The notes under the pieces are model-generated. The model ran no database searches, was not told the origin of the DNA, and saw nothing but the letters and a program-made list of their open reading frames with translations. From positions 16,047 through 74,420 of the forward strand of contig DJHM01000035.1 of assembly GCA_002433075.1 (NCBI GenBank): DNA of 58,374 bases, in the 5' to 3' direction. Positions 16,749 through 24,682 of the stretch are shown piece after piece; the first letter of the stretch is position 1, and every line of letters starts with the position of its first letter. Position numbers and translations under genes: made by a program. This DNA comes from Latescibacteria bacterium UBA6620 (GTDB lineage: Bacteria > Latescibacterota > UBA2968).

Positions 16749-17660
16749 TTGCCCGAAGACCCGAATCCCCCCGAGGCGACGCCACCTGCGGCGGACGAGG
16801 AAGAGACCGGAGCCGCCAAATCCCCCAGCCTGATTTCCCAGTTTGTCGTGTTTCCCCTGGCGATCGTCATCGTCGGGGTATCGATCTACCTCTTTCTGGG
16901 AATCCTGACATCCGAGGGGCGAAGCGCCCGAGACTACCTCGACACGATTAAGCGAGGGGGGATCAACAGCCGGTGGCAGGCTGCGTATGAGCTGGTCAAG
17001 GTGCTCGCGGTCGAGCGTCGCGAAGGTACGCTCGACCCCCGTTTTGCCGAAGAGATTGTCCGCGTTTTCGAGGATTCACGGCACGACGACGCCCGTGTCC
17101 GGCGATACCTGGCGCGAGCGATGGAGATGGTTGACGACCCTGCTGTCGTGAAGGCACTCATCGGTGCGCTGGAAGATGCCGATGAGGAAACCCGACTTTT
17201 TGCGATCCATTCCCTCGGGTCGCTGAATGCGACGGTGGCGATCGAGGATCTGCTTCCATTCGTGGGCAGTGAGGATGCGGGGTTCCGCAAGGCGACCGTT
17301 TACGCTCTCGGGCAGATGCCTGACAGGCGGGTCGATCCTGTGCTTCGAAAGGCCCTACACGACGGGACTCCCGATGTGCGGTGGAACGCCGCGCTCCAGC
17401 TCGCCAGAAGGGGGTTGAACCCAGGAGCTGCCTCGCTTGAAGAGATGATGGACAGGTCGTTTCTCGCCCGAATCGAGATGACGGAAGAACAGCGCATCAC
17501 CCTCGTTTCCTATGCGATCAGAGCCGCCTCGGCGTTGGGGGTTGATTCGGTCAAGGCGCGGATCGAGGTGCTTCGCGAATCCGACGAGAGTCTGAAGATC
17601 CGACAGGCTGCGATCGAGGCCCTGAATGAGTGGGGGGACAGCGACGCCGGCGGAAATTAG
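16749..17660 (+). CDS. Membrane-anchored HEAT-repeat protein
   Basis: A 303-residue protein: acidic, proline-rich N-terminus (1-27), one membrane helix at about 28-53, then an alpha-solenoid of about five HEAT/PBS-lyase-type repeats (for example A-L-I-G-A-L-E-D-A-D-E-E-T-R and A-I-H-S-L-G-S-L). Such repeats act as binding surfaces and have no enzymatic residues. TTG at 16749 is chosen because GGAG is seven bases upstream; GTG at 16743 is too close to it. The gene has its own promoter and lies directly before the Rieske gene, so it may be an assembly or accessory subunit of the cytochrome complex (inference). Specific function unknown. Confidence 0.82.
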   Translation: MPEDPNPPEATPPAADEEETGAAKSPSLISQFVVFPLAIVIVGVSIYLFLGILTSEGRSARDYLDTIKRGGINSRWQAAYELVKVLAVERREGTLDPRFAEEIVRVFEDSRHDDARVRRYLARAMEMVDDPAVVKALIGALEDADEETRLFAIHSLGSLNATVAIEDLLPFVGSEDAGFRKATVYALGQMPDRRVDPVLRKALHDGTPDVRWNAALQLARRGLNPGAASLEEMMDRSFLARIEMTEEQRITLVSYAIRAASALGVDSVKARIEVLRESDESLKIRQAAIEALNEWGDSDAGGN

Positions 17661-17661
17661 C

Positions 17662-17690
17662 TTGACACGACTCCGGGCGATAGATATATT
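17662..17690 (+). promoter_or_regulatory. Promoter for the cytochrome b6-type operon
   Basis: TTGACA (17662-17667), 17-base spacer, TATATT (17685-17690): the closest to consensus in the window. It begins one base after the HEAT gene stop. The transcript would start near 17697 and carry a leader of about 220 bases before the Rieske ATG. Confidence 0.85.
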
Positions 17691-17723
17691 GCCGCGGCCT
17701 ATAATTTAGGTGAATCAAGTCCT

Positions 17724-17879
17724 ATGTTTACAATGACTTCCGACGGATGTGACCCGCGCCGGGGGGTGGTCTTTAGCCGCCCCTCTCAGTTGGGCCAGGC
17801 ACCCCCGCCTCCGCCCCCGATCCAACTCTCCGCTCAGCCACTAAGCCAGCTACAAGCAAACTTGAAAGTCAGACTTTAG
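17724..17879 (+). CDS. Possible 51-residue leader ORF (uncertain)
   Basis: An ATG ten bases after AGGTGA opens a frame of 51 codons inside the long leader of the Rieske transcript, ending 39 bases before the Rieske start. The product would have a proline run (six Pro in a row at about 26-31) and a Gln/Leu-rich tail, with no match I recognise. Polyproline runs stall ribosomes unless EF-P acts, so a regulatory leader peptide is imaginable. It may equally be a chance frame in untranslated RNA. Confidence 0.25.
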   Translation: MFTMTSDGCDPRRGVVFSRPSQLGQAPPPPPPIQLSAQPLSQLQANLKVRL

Positions 17880-17918
17880 CTGCAGTGTCTTGCGGGTCGA
17901 AGAACCGGAGACAGACGT

Positions 17919-18902
17919 ATGCCTGAAGAAATCGATCTCTCTCAGTTCGACGAAATACCCGATCGTGTCGCTCGGGCCAAGGCCAAGGCCGAAGCGATGA
18001 AGAAGATGCGTGAAGGCGGCGGAGGCGAGGCTTCTGCACCTGCGGAGGCCGCTCCCGAACCAGCCCCAGCGGAGGAGGCTCCAGCCGTAGCCGAGTCTGA
18101 GGGGGGTGGTGAAGCAGAGGTCGATCTCGCGGACCTGGATCAGATCACCGACCGGGTTGCACGAGCCAAGGCCAAGGCCGAAGCGATGCGAAAGGCCAAG
18201 GTCGGCGGCGGAGCGCCCGCGGCCGGTGGTGGCGCAGCTCCGGCCAAGAAAGCGCCGGCAAAGAAATCGGCAGCAGGGGCCGGTGACCGCGCGGCGGCCG
18301 CTCGAGCTCTGACCGAGAAGGGCGACGGGCCCGCACAGGTTATCGTTCAGACTTCCCCCTCACCACCCGACATCCGGCCCGGCCCCGATCGCATTCTACC
18401 ACTCGCCTCGGGAGGGATGACCACCCGTCGTGGTTTCTTTTCGTGGCTGACGCTGGCGTGGGTGTCGCTCGCCGCGGCGACGACGGCCGCTCTGGCGGCG
18501 ACGGGACGGTTCCTCTTCCCGAATGTGTTGTTCGAACCACCACAGTCGTTCAAGATCGGTTTCCCGGAGAACTACGATGTAGGCGTGGACGAACGTTGGA
18601 AGGACAAGTTCTCGGTCTGGGTCGTGAAAGAAAAGACCCAGATGTACGCGCTGATCTCGGTCTGCACTCACCTGGGGTGCACCCCGAACTGGCTTGCCGG
18701 CGATGCGAAGTTCAAGTGTCCGTGCCACGGGAGCGGCTTCTACAGCACAGGCATCAATTTCGAGGGTCCCGCCCCCCGACCGCTGGAACGCGCCCGGATC
18801 GTTGTGGGTGAAGACGGACAAATTCTGATCGACAAGAACACGAAGTATCAGTGGGAAAAAGGACAGTGGGAGAATCCCGAGTCCTTTTTGAAGCTGATCT
18901 AA
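17919..18902 (+). CDS. petC: Rieske iron-sulfur protein with two N-terminal DLSQFD-type modules
   Basis: A 327-residue Rieske subunit. Residues 5-30 and 68-94 are two copies of a charged module (D-L-S-Q-F-D-E-I-P-D-R-V-A-R-A-K-A-K and a near copy), separated by Ala/Pro/Glu-rich linkers and followed by a Lys/Ala-rich stretch. A twin-arginine motif at 170-171 (T-R-R-G-F-F) precedes the membrane helix at 173-198, so it should be Tat-inserted with the long N-terminus in the cytoplasm. The 2Fe-2S ligands are C-T-H-L-G-C (249-254) and C-P-C-H-G-S (267-272). Usual Rieske proteins have a 30-40 residue N-terminus; this one has about 165. A 24-base stretch is identical in both modules (17976-17999 and 18165-18188), indicating duplication. 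Confidence 0.95.
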   Translation: MPEEIDLSQFDEIPDRVARAKAKAEAMKKMREGGGGEASAPAEAAPEPAPAEEAPAVAESEGGGEAEVDLADLDQITDRVARAKAKAEAMRKAKVGGGAPAAGGGAAPAKKAPAKKSAAGAGDRAAAARALTEKGDGPAQVIVQTSPSPPDIRPGPDRILPLASGGMTTRRGFFSWLTLAWVSLAAATTAALAATGRFLFPNVLFEPPQSFKIGFPENYDVGVDERWKDKFSVWVVKEKTQMYALISVCTHLGCTPNWLAGDAKFKCPCHGSGFYSTGINFEGPAPRPLERARIVVGEDGQILIDKNTKYQWEKGQWENPESFLKLI

Positions 18903-18927
18903 GCGATTAACCCGCAGCGGAGCGCAC

Positions 18928-19713
18928 ATGCCGAAGACATCCGATCTGATGGACCAGGTCAAACGGACCCAGGTCTGGCGATCGCTTTTCAGACACGATA
19001 TTCCCAGAGACGAGCGTGGGAGGGCCCAGGTCGTCCTGACGAATATCTTTCTTCACCTTCACCCTGTAAGAACCCCCAAGTCGGGTATCCGGGTGCGATA
19101 TACCTGGTGCATGGGTGGTTTGACGTTTTTCATCTTCATGGTGGAGGTGGTAACGGGCATCATGTTGATGTTCTACTACCGCCCGACGCTCGAGTACGCG
19201 TATACCGACATTATTGACCTGGGAGAGCAGGTGCCGCTCGGCATTATGCGCGAAATTCATCGTTGGGGTGCCCACCTGATGATCATCACGGTTTGGCTGC
19301 ATATGCTGCGGGTGTTCATGACGGGCTCCTATAAGCCGCCACGCGAATTCAACTGGGCGATCGGCGTCATTCTTCTGCTTCTAACCCTGATGCTGAGCTT
19401 TACCGGCTACCTGCTGCCGTGGGATCAGCTCGCCATCTGGGCCATTACGGTGGGTTCCAACATGGCGCGAGCGACACCTTTCCTCGGTCACGAGGGACCG
19501 GGTGCCGCCTTCCTCAAGATCGGAGATGTGGGGCTAGTCCACGCTGGAAATGATGCGCGGTTTGGTCTTCTGGCTGGACGGTTCGTGGGTGAAGGTGCCC
19601 TGTTGCGCTTCTACGTGCTTCACTGTCTGGCAATCCCATTCATCGCGACCATTCTAATGGCTGTCCACTTCTGGCGCGTGCGTAAAGATGGAGGCATCTC
19701 CGGGCCGATGTAG
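18928..19713 (+). CDS. petB: Cytochrome b6-like subunit (cytochrome b N-terminal half)
   Basis: A 261-residue four-helix dihaem cytochrome b. The haem ligands are His111 and His125 (spacing 14) and His232 and His247 (spacing 15), the b6 pattern. It ends with R-K-D-G-G-I-S-G-P-M, very close to the plant and cyanobacterial b6 C-terminus, showing that the cytochrome b is split as in b6f complexes. Conserved L-P-W-D-Q and P-R-E-F-N-W are present. The subunit would oxidise quinol at the Qo site shared with the next protein and the Rieske centre. It starts 25 bases after the Rieske stop. Confidence 0.95.
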   Translation: MPKTSDLMDQVKRTQVWRSLFRHDIPRDERGRAQVVLTNIFLHLHPVRTPKSGIRVRYTWCMGGLTFFIFMVEVVTGIMLMFYYRPTLEYAYTDIIDLGEQVPLGIMREIHRWGAHLMIITVWLHMLRVFMTGSYKPPREFNWAIGVILLLLTLMLSFTGYLLPWDQLAIWAITVGSNMARATPFLGHEGPGAAFLKIGDVGLVHAGNDARFGLLAGRFVGEGALLRFYVLHCLAIPFIATILMAVHFWRVRKDGGISGPM

Positions 19714-19732
19714 GCCGGGGATCGGGAGGGAT

Positions 19733-20809
19733 ATGGAAGCCTTTAAATCCTTAATAAACTGGTTGTCCGCTCCGGAAAAGCTGATAGGCTTATCGACGGT
19801 GTTCGTTCTGGTCGGACTTCGAACACGCCAGCTCTGGACGAATCTTGCGGGATTGATCGGTCTGGTGGCCTTCGTCGTCTTTTTCCTGTTCAGTTTCCAG
19901 GATCCCAACTTCCGCATTATCGTCACGAAGCCCGACAATGTTCCGATCGTGCTTCTCTTTCTGTTTGTCGGGTTCTTCATGTGGCTGAGCATGAAGCAGG
20001 CGTGGGAGAATGACGAGCGCATCGCGGCCGGCGGCGAACCGATTGAGAAGTCGGAATACAAAGAGAAGGTTCTGACCTGGCCGCACCTGGTATACATCGA
20101 GCTCATCTGTCTGGTGCTGATGACAGTTGGACTCCTGCTCTGGTCTATCCTGATCCAGGCACCCCTCGAAGAGCCGGCGAACCCTGCCAAAACTCCCAAC
20201 CCCTCGAAGGCCCCCTGGTATTTCCTGGGTCTTCAGGAGATGCTCGTTTACTACGATCCGTGGATCGCGGGCGTCGTCTTGCCGACTCTCGTGATCGTTG
20301 GTCTGATGGCCATTCCCTACATCGACAGGAACACGAAGGGCGCCGGTTACTACACGTTCAAGGAGAGGCCTTTCGCGATCACCGTTTTCATGTTCGGGTT
20401 CGTCGTGTTGTGGGTGGCGCTGATCGTGATCGGCACGTTCCTCCGCGGCCCAAACTGGAATTTCTTCGGGCCCTACGAATACTGGGATGGCCACAAGCTC
20501 GAGGCCCTGGTGAACGTGAACCTGTCGGAGTTCATCTATGTGAAATGGATGGGCACGGGGTTGCCACAGTTCTGGTTGGTGAGAGAGGTGTGGGGGCTGA
20601 TTCTGGTTGCCCTCTACTTCGTCCTGCCACCTCCGATTCTGGCCCGTACACTTTTCAAGGATTTCTACAAGCAGCTCGGCATCGAGCGCTACAGCATTCT
20701 GGTGATGTTCTTTCTGTGTATGGTGGCCTTGCCCGTCAAGATGATGCTGCGATGGTTCTTCAATCTCAAATACATCGTGGCGATTCCCGAGTACTTCTTG
20801 AACGTCTAA
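19733..20809 (+). CDS. petD: Cytochrome b6f subunit IV-like protein, extended
   Basis: A 358-residue membrane protein with about eight helices. The core is the cytochrome b C-terminal domain: A-N-P-A-K-T-P-N-P-S-K-A-P-W-Y-F-L-G-L-Q (149-168), then helices to the C-terminus. The Qo-site motif, PEWY in most bc complexes, is K-A-P-W-Y-F (159-164), so the usual glutamate is absent; related APWYF forms occur in some other bacterial split complexes as far as I recall. Subunit IV is normally about 160 residues; here a 150-residue N-terminal part with three hydrophobic segments is added. ATG at 19733 follows GGGAGGG; earlier in-frame codons overlap petB. Confidence 0.88.
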   Translation: MEAFKSLINWLSAPEKLIGLSTVFVLVGLRTRQLWTNLAGLIGLVAFVVFFLFSFQDPNFRIIVTKPDNVPIVLLFLFVGFFMWLSMKQAWENDERIAAGGEPIEKSEYKEKVLTWPHLVYIELICLVLMTVGLLLWSILIQAPLEEPANPAKTPNPSKAPWYFLGLQEMLVYYDPWIAGVVLPTLVIVGLMAIPYIDRNTKGAGYYTFKERPFAITVFMFGFVVLWVALIVIGTFLRGPNWNFFGPYEYWDGHKLEALVNVNLSEFIYVKWMGTGLPQFWLVREVWGLILVALYFVLPPPILARTLFKDFYKQLGIERYSILVMFFLCMVALPVKMMLRWFFNLKYIVAIPEYFLNV

Positions 20810-20834
20810 CCCCCTGCTTGGCCTGGAGTTCTAG

Positions 20835-23800
20835 ATGAACGAGAAGCAAAGCTTCGTCGATTTCGTCTACAACCTCGACAAGCTGAACGCCGTCTTCGCT
20901 CTCTCGAGTGTGGCCCTGGCAATCTCCATGATCTGGATGGTCTGGGCGGACTACGACCGCGAATGGAAGGGTGTTCAGCGTGCCGCGATGGCGCTTGAGC
21001 AGCACAAGGTCGAGACGGAAATTTCAGCGGCAGAGGCGGCGATCGATAAGGACCTTCTGGCGTCGATCGAATCCCGGATGAAAGAAGTCGAGAATTCGCT
21101 TGAGGCGAAGGCCGACGAGCTAAACGGGGTCCAGGATTCGCTCGAAATTCTGCGAGGCGAGCATTACATCGCCGACCAGAACCTCAAGTTCGAGAAGGCC
21201 GAGTACGATGTGGTGAAGTACGGGTACGAAGAGGCCGCCCACAACCAGCACAATGAGGAGGCCGCCGAGAAGAGGGCCGTGATGGACGAGATGGAGCGGC
21301 GAATGGCTGAGTTCCGGCTCATCTTTGAGGCCGTTGATGCACGACGAGAGGAGCAGCGCACCAACCTCGCCGAAATTGAGGAAGCCCAGACCGCTCTGCA
21401 GTCGGAAAAAAACGCCCTATTCAAAGACGCGGGTCTACTCGAGCGCAGGCTGTCCAACCTCGAGCCGTCCTTCCAGAATCAATTCCGCAACGCTCCGCTC
21501 GTCGACTTTATCGACCCGACGGTCAAGATCCGTCAGATCGTCCTGGGCGATCTCAAGAACGACATCAACTTCATACGCGTACCGAAGGTGGATCGTTGCA
21601 ACACCTGTCACGTGAACATCGATCGTACGGGTTTCGAAATCGACTGGGAGACGGCGACGTTCAACGACCCGGTGCTGGCCGACTACATGAAGGCCAACTA
21701 CGAGGAAGACGAGCGAATCGGGATGACGAAGGTCATGGCATCTCACCCGAACCTCGACTTGTTCATGTCGAGCGCGTCTCCTCATCCGATGGAGGGTGTA
21801 GGCTGTACGTCCTGTCACGTCGGACGCGACCGTGGAGTGACGTTCGTGAACACGGCACACACCCCGAGCGACGCCGCCGAGCAAGAGCGGTGGGAGCGGC
21901 TCTACGGCTGGCACAAGATGCATCACTGGGATTACCCGATGTACCAGACGAAGTACGTCGAGCAGTCCTGCAGTTCGTGCCACCAGGGCGTGGTCGAAGT
22001 GCCGAAAGCGGACAAGCTGAACCGTGGGGTCCATCTCGTCAAGACGCTGGGCTGCCAGGGATGCCATAAGATCCAGGGGTATGCGGATATCCGGAATGTC
22101 GGTCCTGATCTGACTCGGTCGGCGAGCAAGATAAAGCCGGACTGGACGCTCAAATGGATTCGTGACCCCAGAGGATTTCGGGCTACGACCAAGATGCCCA
22201 AGATCTTCGACCTGCAGAACGAAAGCTCTCCTCAGGATCGGGCGCGAAACACCGCCGGGATCCAGGCGATCACGACCTACCTGTTCGATAAATCCGAAAA
22301 GATCGACTATCCTGCGCCTCCCGTCCGTGGCGATGTTGTACGGGGTGAAAAACTGGTCGCCAAAACCGGCTGTCGTGCGTGCCACGTGGTAGGGGAGGGA
22401 GATGACAAGGGACAGGATTACGACCTCCGCAATTTCGGCCCGAGTTTGAACGACGTGGGCAGCAAGCTCGAATCGGGGTGGCTCTACGCCTGGCTCAAGG
22501 ACCCGACGGCCTACTTCCCCGATACCTTGATGCCCGACCTCCGGCTCACGGACCAGGAGGCCTCGGACATCACGGCCTATCTGCTGACCCTGAGGAATGA
22601 GGACTTTGAGAGCAAACGGCCCGCGGAGGTGGACAAGGCGGTGCGCGACGATCTGGCGCTCGATTTCCTGAAAGGCCGAATGCCGGTGCGGGCAGCAGAA
22701 GCCGAGCTGGCGAAGATGTCAGATCACGACCGGGACGTGTTCCTGGGTGAGCGGATGATCGCAAGGCAGGGCTGTTACGGCTGTCACACGATCGAGGGAT
22801 TCGAAGACATGACCCCGATCGGTACGGAACTGACGCTGCAGGGCAGCAAAGACGTGGCAAAACTCGATTTTGCCCTGAACACGCTGAACGTGCCGCACAC
22901 GAGGCAGGACTGGTTCTTCACGAAGCTCAAGCTGCCTCGAGTTTGGGATGAAGGGAAAGTAAAGCCCTACAAGGACAAGCTGCGCATGCCCAACTTCAGC
23001 CTGAGCGACGACGATGCGCACGCTTTGACGTTGGCCCTCCTTAGTTTCAGTCAGAGTTTCGTGGAGCCGTCGGCCATGCGAAACCTTTCGGCGGCAGAAG
23101 CAGAGATCGAGAAGGGCCGAAAACACATTTATGAACGGAACTGCAAGGGGTGTCACGTCGTTGAAAATGAAGGGGGCGCCATCAAGGAAGTCCTGGCGAG
23201 TGCGTATGTAGCGGACGGCGTGGGCGAGGCCGAAGCGGTCGGATTCACGCCACCTACCCTGAATGGGGAAGGACGGAAAGTACAACCGGAGTGGTTGTTC
23301 GGGTTCCTTCGCAACGTGACGCCGATCCGGCCGTGGCTGGACGTGCGGATGCCGACGTTCGGTTTCAACGACGAGGAATCTGTCGAGATTACGACCTACT
23401 TTTCGCGGGCCGACGAGCAGGCCTTCCCGTACGAAACGTTCGTCGACAAGCGCCTGACTCGTGACGAGATGAGGGGCGCGGAAATCATGTTTACGGCGGA
23501 CGTCTACAACTGCTGGACGTGTCATCAGCAGGGGGACATCCAGCCCAAGGGCGACCCGGCCAGTTGGGCCCCGGATCTGAAGATGTCACGAGAGAGATTG
23601 AAGGCAGCGTGGATCAAGGACTGGTTGATGGATCCACAGCAGATCGAGGCGGGGACGAAGATGCCGACCTTCTTCGGTGACGAGCAGACCTACCTGCCCG
23701 AAAACATGGCTGACTATCTGCCGCTGCCCGAGGGTGTGAAGCCCGAATACGGCGTGCTCCAGCTGCCGAGTCAGATCGTGATCGATGCTTTGACGGACTA

Positions 23801-23846
23801 CGTGATTCATGGGTTACATCAAAACGTGAGGGTCAGCGAGCGCTGA
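20835..23846 (+). CDS. Octahaem c-type cytochrome with membrane anchor and coiled coil
   Basis: A 1003-residue protein. One membrane helix lies at about 18-36, followed by a long charged coiled coil at about 50-220 and then a periplasmic region with eight CxxCH haem sites at residues 255, 324, 379, 407, 513, 647, 770 and 893. Several modules look like class I cytochrome c domains, each with a distal M-P motif (for example T-K-M-P, T-L-M-P-D, L-R-M-P-N, V-R-M-P-T). It takes the genomic place of cytochrome c1/f and presumably receives electrons from the Rieske centre and passes them to the cupredoxin or CoxB (inference). Start ATG follows GGAG. I do not recognise this whole architecture. Confidence 0.9.
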   Translation: MNEKQSFVDFVYNLDKLNAVFALSSVALAISMIWMVWADYDREWKGVQRAAMALEQHKVETEISAAEAAIDKDLLASIESRMKEVENSLEAKADELNGVQDSLEILRGEHYIADQNLKFEKAEYDVVKYGYEEAAHNQHNEEAAEKRAVMDEMERRMAEFRLIFEAVDARREEQRTNLAEIEEAQTALQSEKNALFKDAGLLERRLSNLEPSFQNQFRNAPLVDFIDPTVKIRQIVLGDLKNDINFIRVPKVDRCNTCHVNIDRTGFEIDWETATFNDPVLADYMKANYEEDERIGMTKVMASHPNLDLFMSSASPHPMEGVGCTSCHVGRDRGVTFVNTAHTPSDAAEQERWERLYGWHKMHHWDYPMYQTKYVEQSCSSCHQGVVEVPKADKLNRGVHLVKTLGCQGCHKIQGYADIRNVGPDLTRSASKIKPDWTLKWIRDPRGFRATTKMPKIFDLQNESSPQDRARNTAGIQAITTYLFDKSEKIDYPAPPVRGDVVRGEKLVAKTGCRACHVVGEGDDKGQDYDLRNFGPSLNDVGSKLESGWLYAWLKDPTAYFPDTLMPDLRLTDQEASDITAYLLTLRNEDFESKRPAEVDKAVRDDLALDFLKGRMPVRAAEAELAKMSDHDRDVFLGERMIARQGCYGCHTIEGFEDMTPIGTELTLQGSKDVAKLDFALNTLNVPHTRQDWFFTKLKLPRVWDEGKVKPYKDKLRMPNFSLSDDDAHALTLALLSFSQSFVEPSAMRNLSAAEAEIEKGRKHIYERNCKGCHVVENEGGAIKEVLASAYVADGVGEAEAVGFTPPTLNGEGRKVQPEWLFGFLRNVTPIRPWLDVRMPTFGFNDEESVEITTYFSRADEQAFPYETFVDKRLTRDEMRGAEIMFTADVYNCWTCHQQGDIQPKGDPASWAPDLKMSRERLKAAWIKDWLMDPQQIEAGTKMPTFFGDEQTYLPENMADYLPLPEGVKPEYGVLQLPSQIVIDALTDYVIHGLHQNVRVSER

Positions 23847-23887
23847 TCCGACGACCCGGCAACACGGTCGAGCGAAAGGAGATGGTG

Positions 23888-24613
23888 ATGATCAAACAAA
23901 CGATACGCGTGTTAGGGGCCCTGGGGTTGGGGCTGGCGCTGGTTTCGGATGTTGTGGCCGGTGGAGGGATCGCAGGCACTGTGACGTTCACGGATGGACC
24001 GCAGAAGCGTCGAACGCTCAAGTTGGCGGCCGATCCGGTCTGCGCTTCCAAACACACCGAAGCTGTGAAGAGTGAGGCGTTGTTGGTGGGTGAAGGCAAC
24101 GCAATGCAGAACGTATTCGTGTACGTGAGCAAAGGGCTTGAAGGGAAGACTTTCGACGTGCCCGCGGAACCGGCCGTACTCGACCAGCAGGGTTGTCTCT
24201 ATGCTCCCCGTGTGATGGGCGTGATGGCCGGACAGAAGATCAAGATCCTGAACAATGACGGCACGCTGCATAACGTGCATCCCAAACCGAAGATCAATAA
24301 AGAATTCAATCTGGCGATGCCCAAGTTCATGAAGGTGAAAGAGGTCAGCCTCGACAAGCCGGAGGTGATGATTCCCGTCAAGTGCGATGTCCATCCCTGG
24401 ATGTCGGGCCACATCGGCGTGTTGACGCACCCTTACCACAGCGTGACGGGTTCAGTGGGGACCTACAATCTCGCCGACCTGCCGGCCGGCAGCTACACCC
24501 TGACGGCGTGGCATGAGGTATTCGGATCCAAGTCGCAGGACGTGACCGTGAGCGACGGCGGTTCGGTGACGGCGGACTTCGCCTTCGCCCTGGCCGATCT
24601 GAAAAAGAAGTAG
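23888..24613 (+). CDS. Periplasmic cupredoxin (plastocyanin-like)
   Basis: A 241-residue exported blue-copper-type protein. A signal peptide covers about 1-25. Type 1 copper ligands appear as H-N-V-H (about 120-123) and C-D-V-H-P-W-M (about 161-167), the C-x2-H-x3-M order being standard. The C-terminal 60 residues (G-S-V-G-T-Y-N-L-A-D-L-P-A-G-S-Y) look like a carboxypeptidase-regulatory-type beta domain. ATG at 23888 is selected because GGAG ends six bases before it; ATG at 23882 is too close. Located between the octahaem cytochrome and coxB, it is a good candidate for the soluble carrier between the two complexes. Confidence 0.88.
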   Translation: MIKQTIRVLGALGLGLALVSDVVAGGGIAGTVTFTDGPQKRRTLKLAADPVCASKHTEAVKSEALLVGEGNAMQNVFVYVSKGLEGKTFDVPAEPAVLDQQGCLYAPRVMGVMAGQKIKILNNDGTLHNVHPKPKINKEFNLAMPKFMKVKEVSLDKPEVMIPVKCDVHPWMSGHIGVLTHPYHSVTGSVGTYNLADLPAGSYTLTAWHEVFGSKSQDVTVSDGGSVTADFAFALADLKKK

Positions 24614-24619
24614 GAATTC

Positions 24620-24650
24620 GAGGGGAGCCACTTTGTGGCTCCCCTCCGTC
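24620..24650 (+). terminator. Hairpin between cytochrome b6 and cox operons
   Basis: A perfect 12-base-pair stem (24620-24631 with 24635-24646) with a TTT loop, six bases after the cupredoxin stop. The following CGTCTATT is only partly T-rich, so some read-through into coxB is possible; no strong separate promoter for coxB is seen. Confidence 0.8.
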
Positions 24651-24682
24651 TATTCGCAGAGCTTTCCTAGGGAGGGGCTCGA

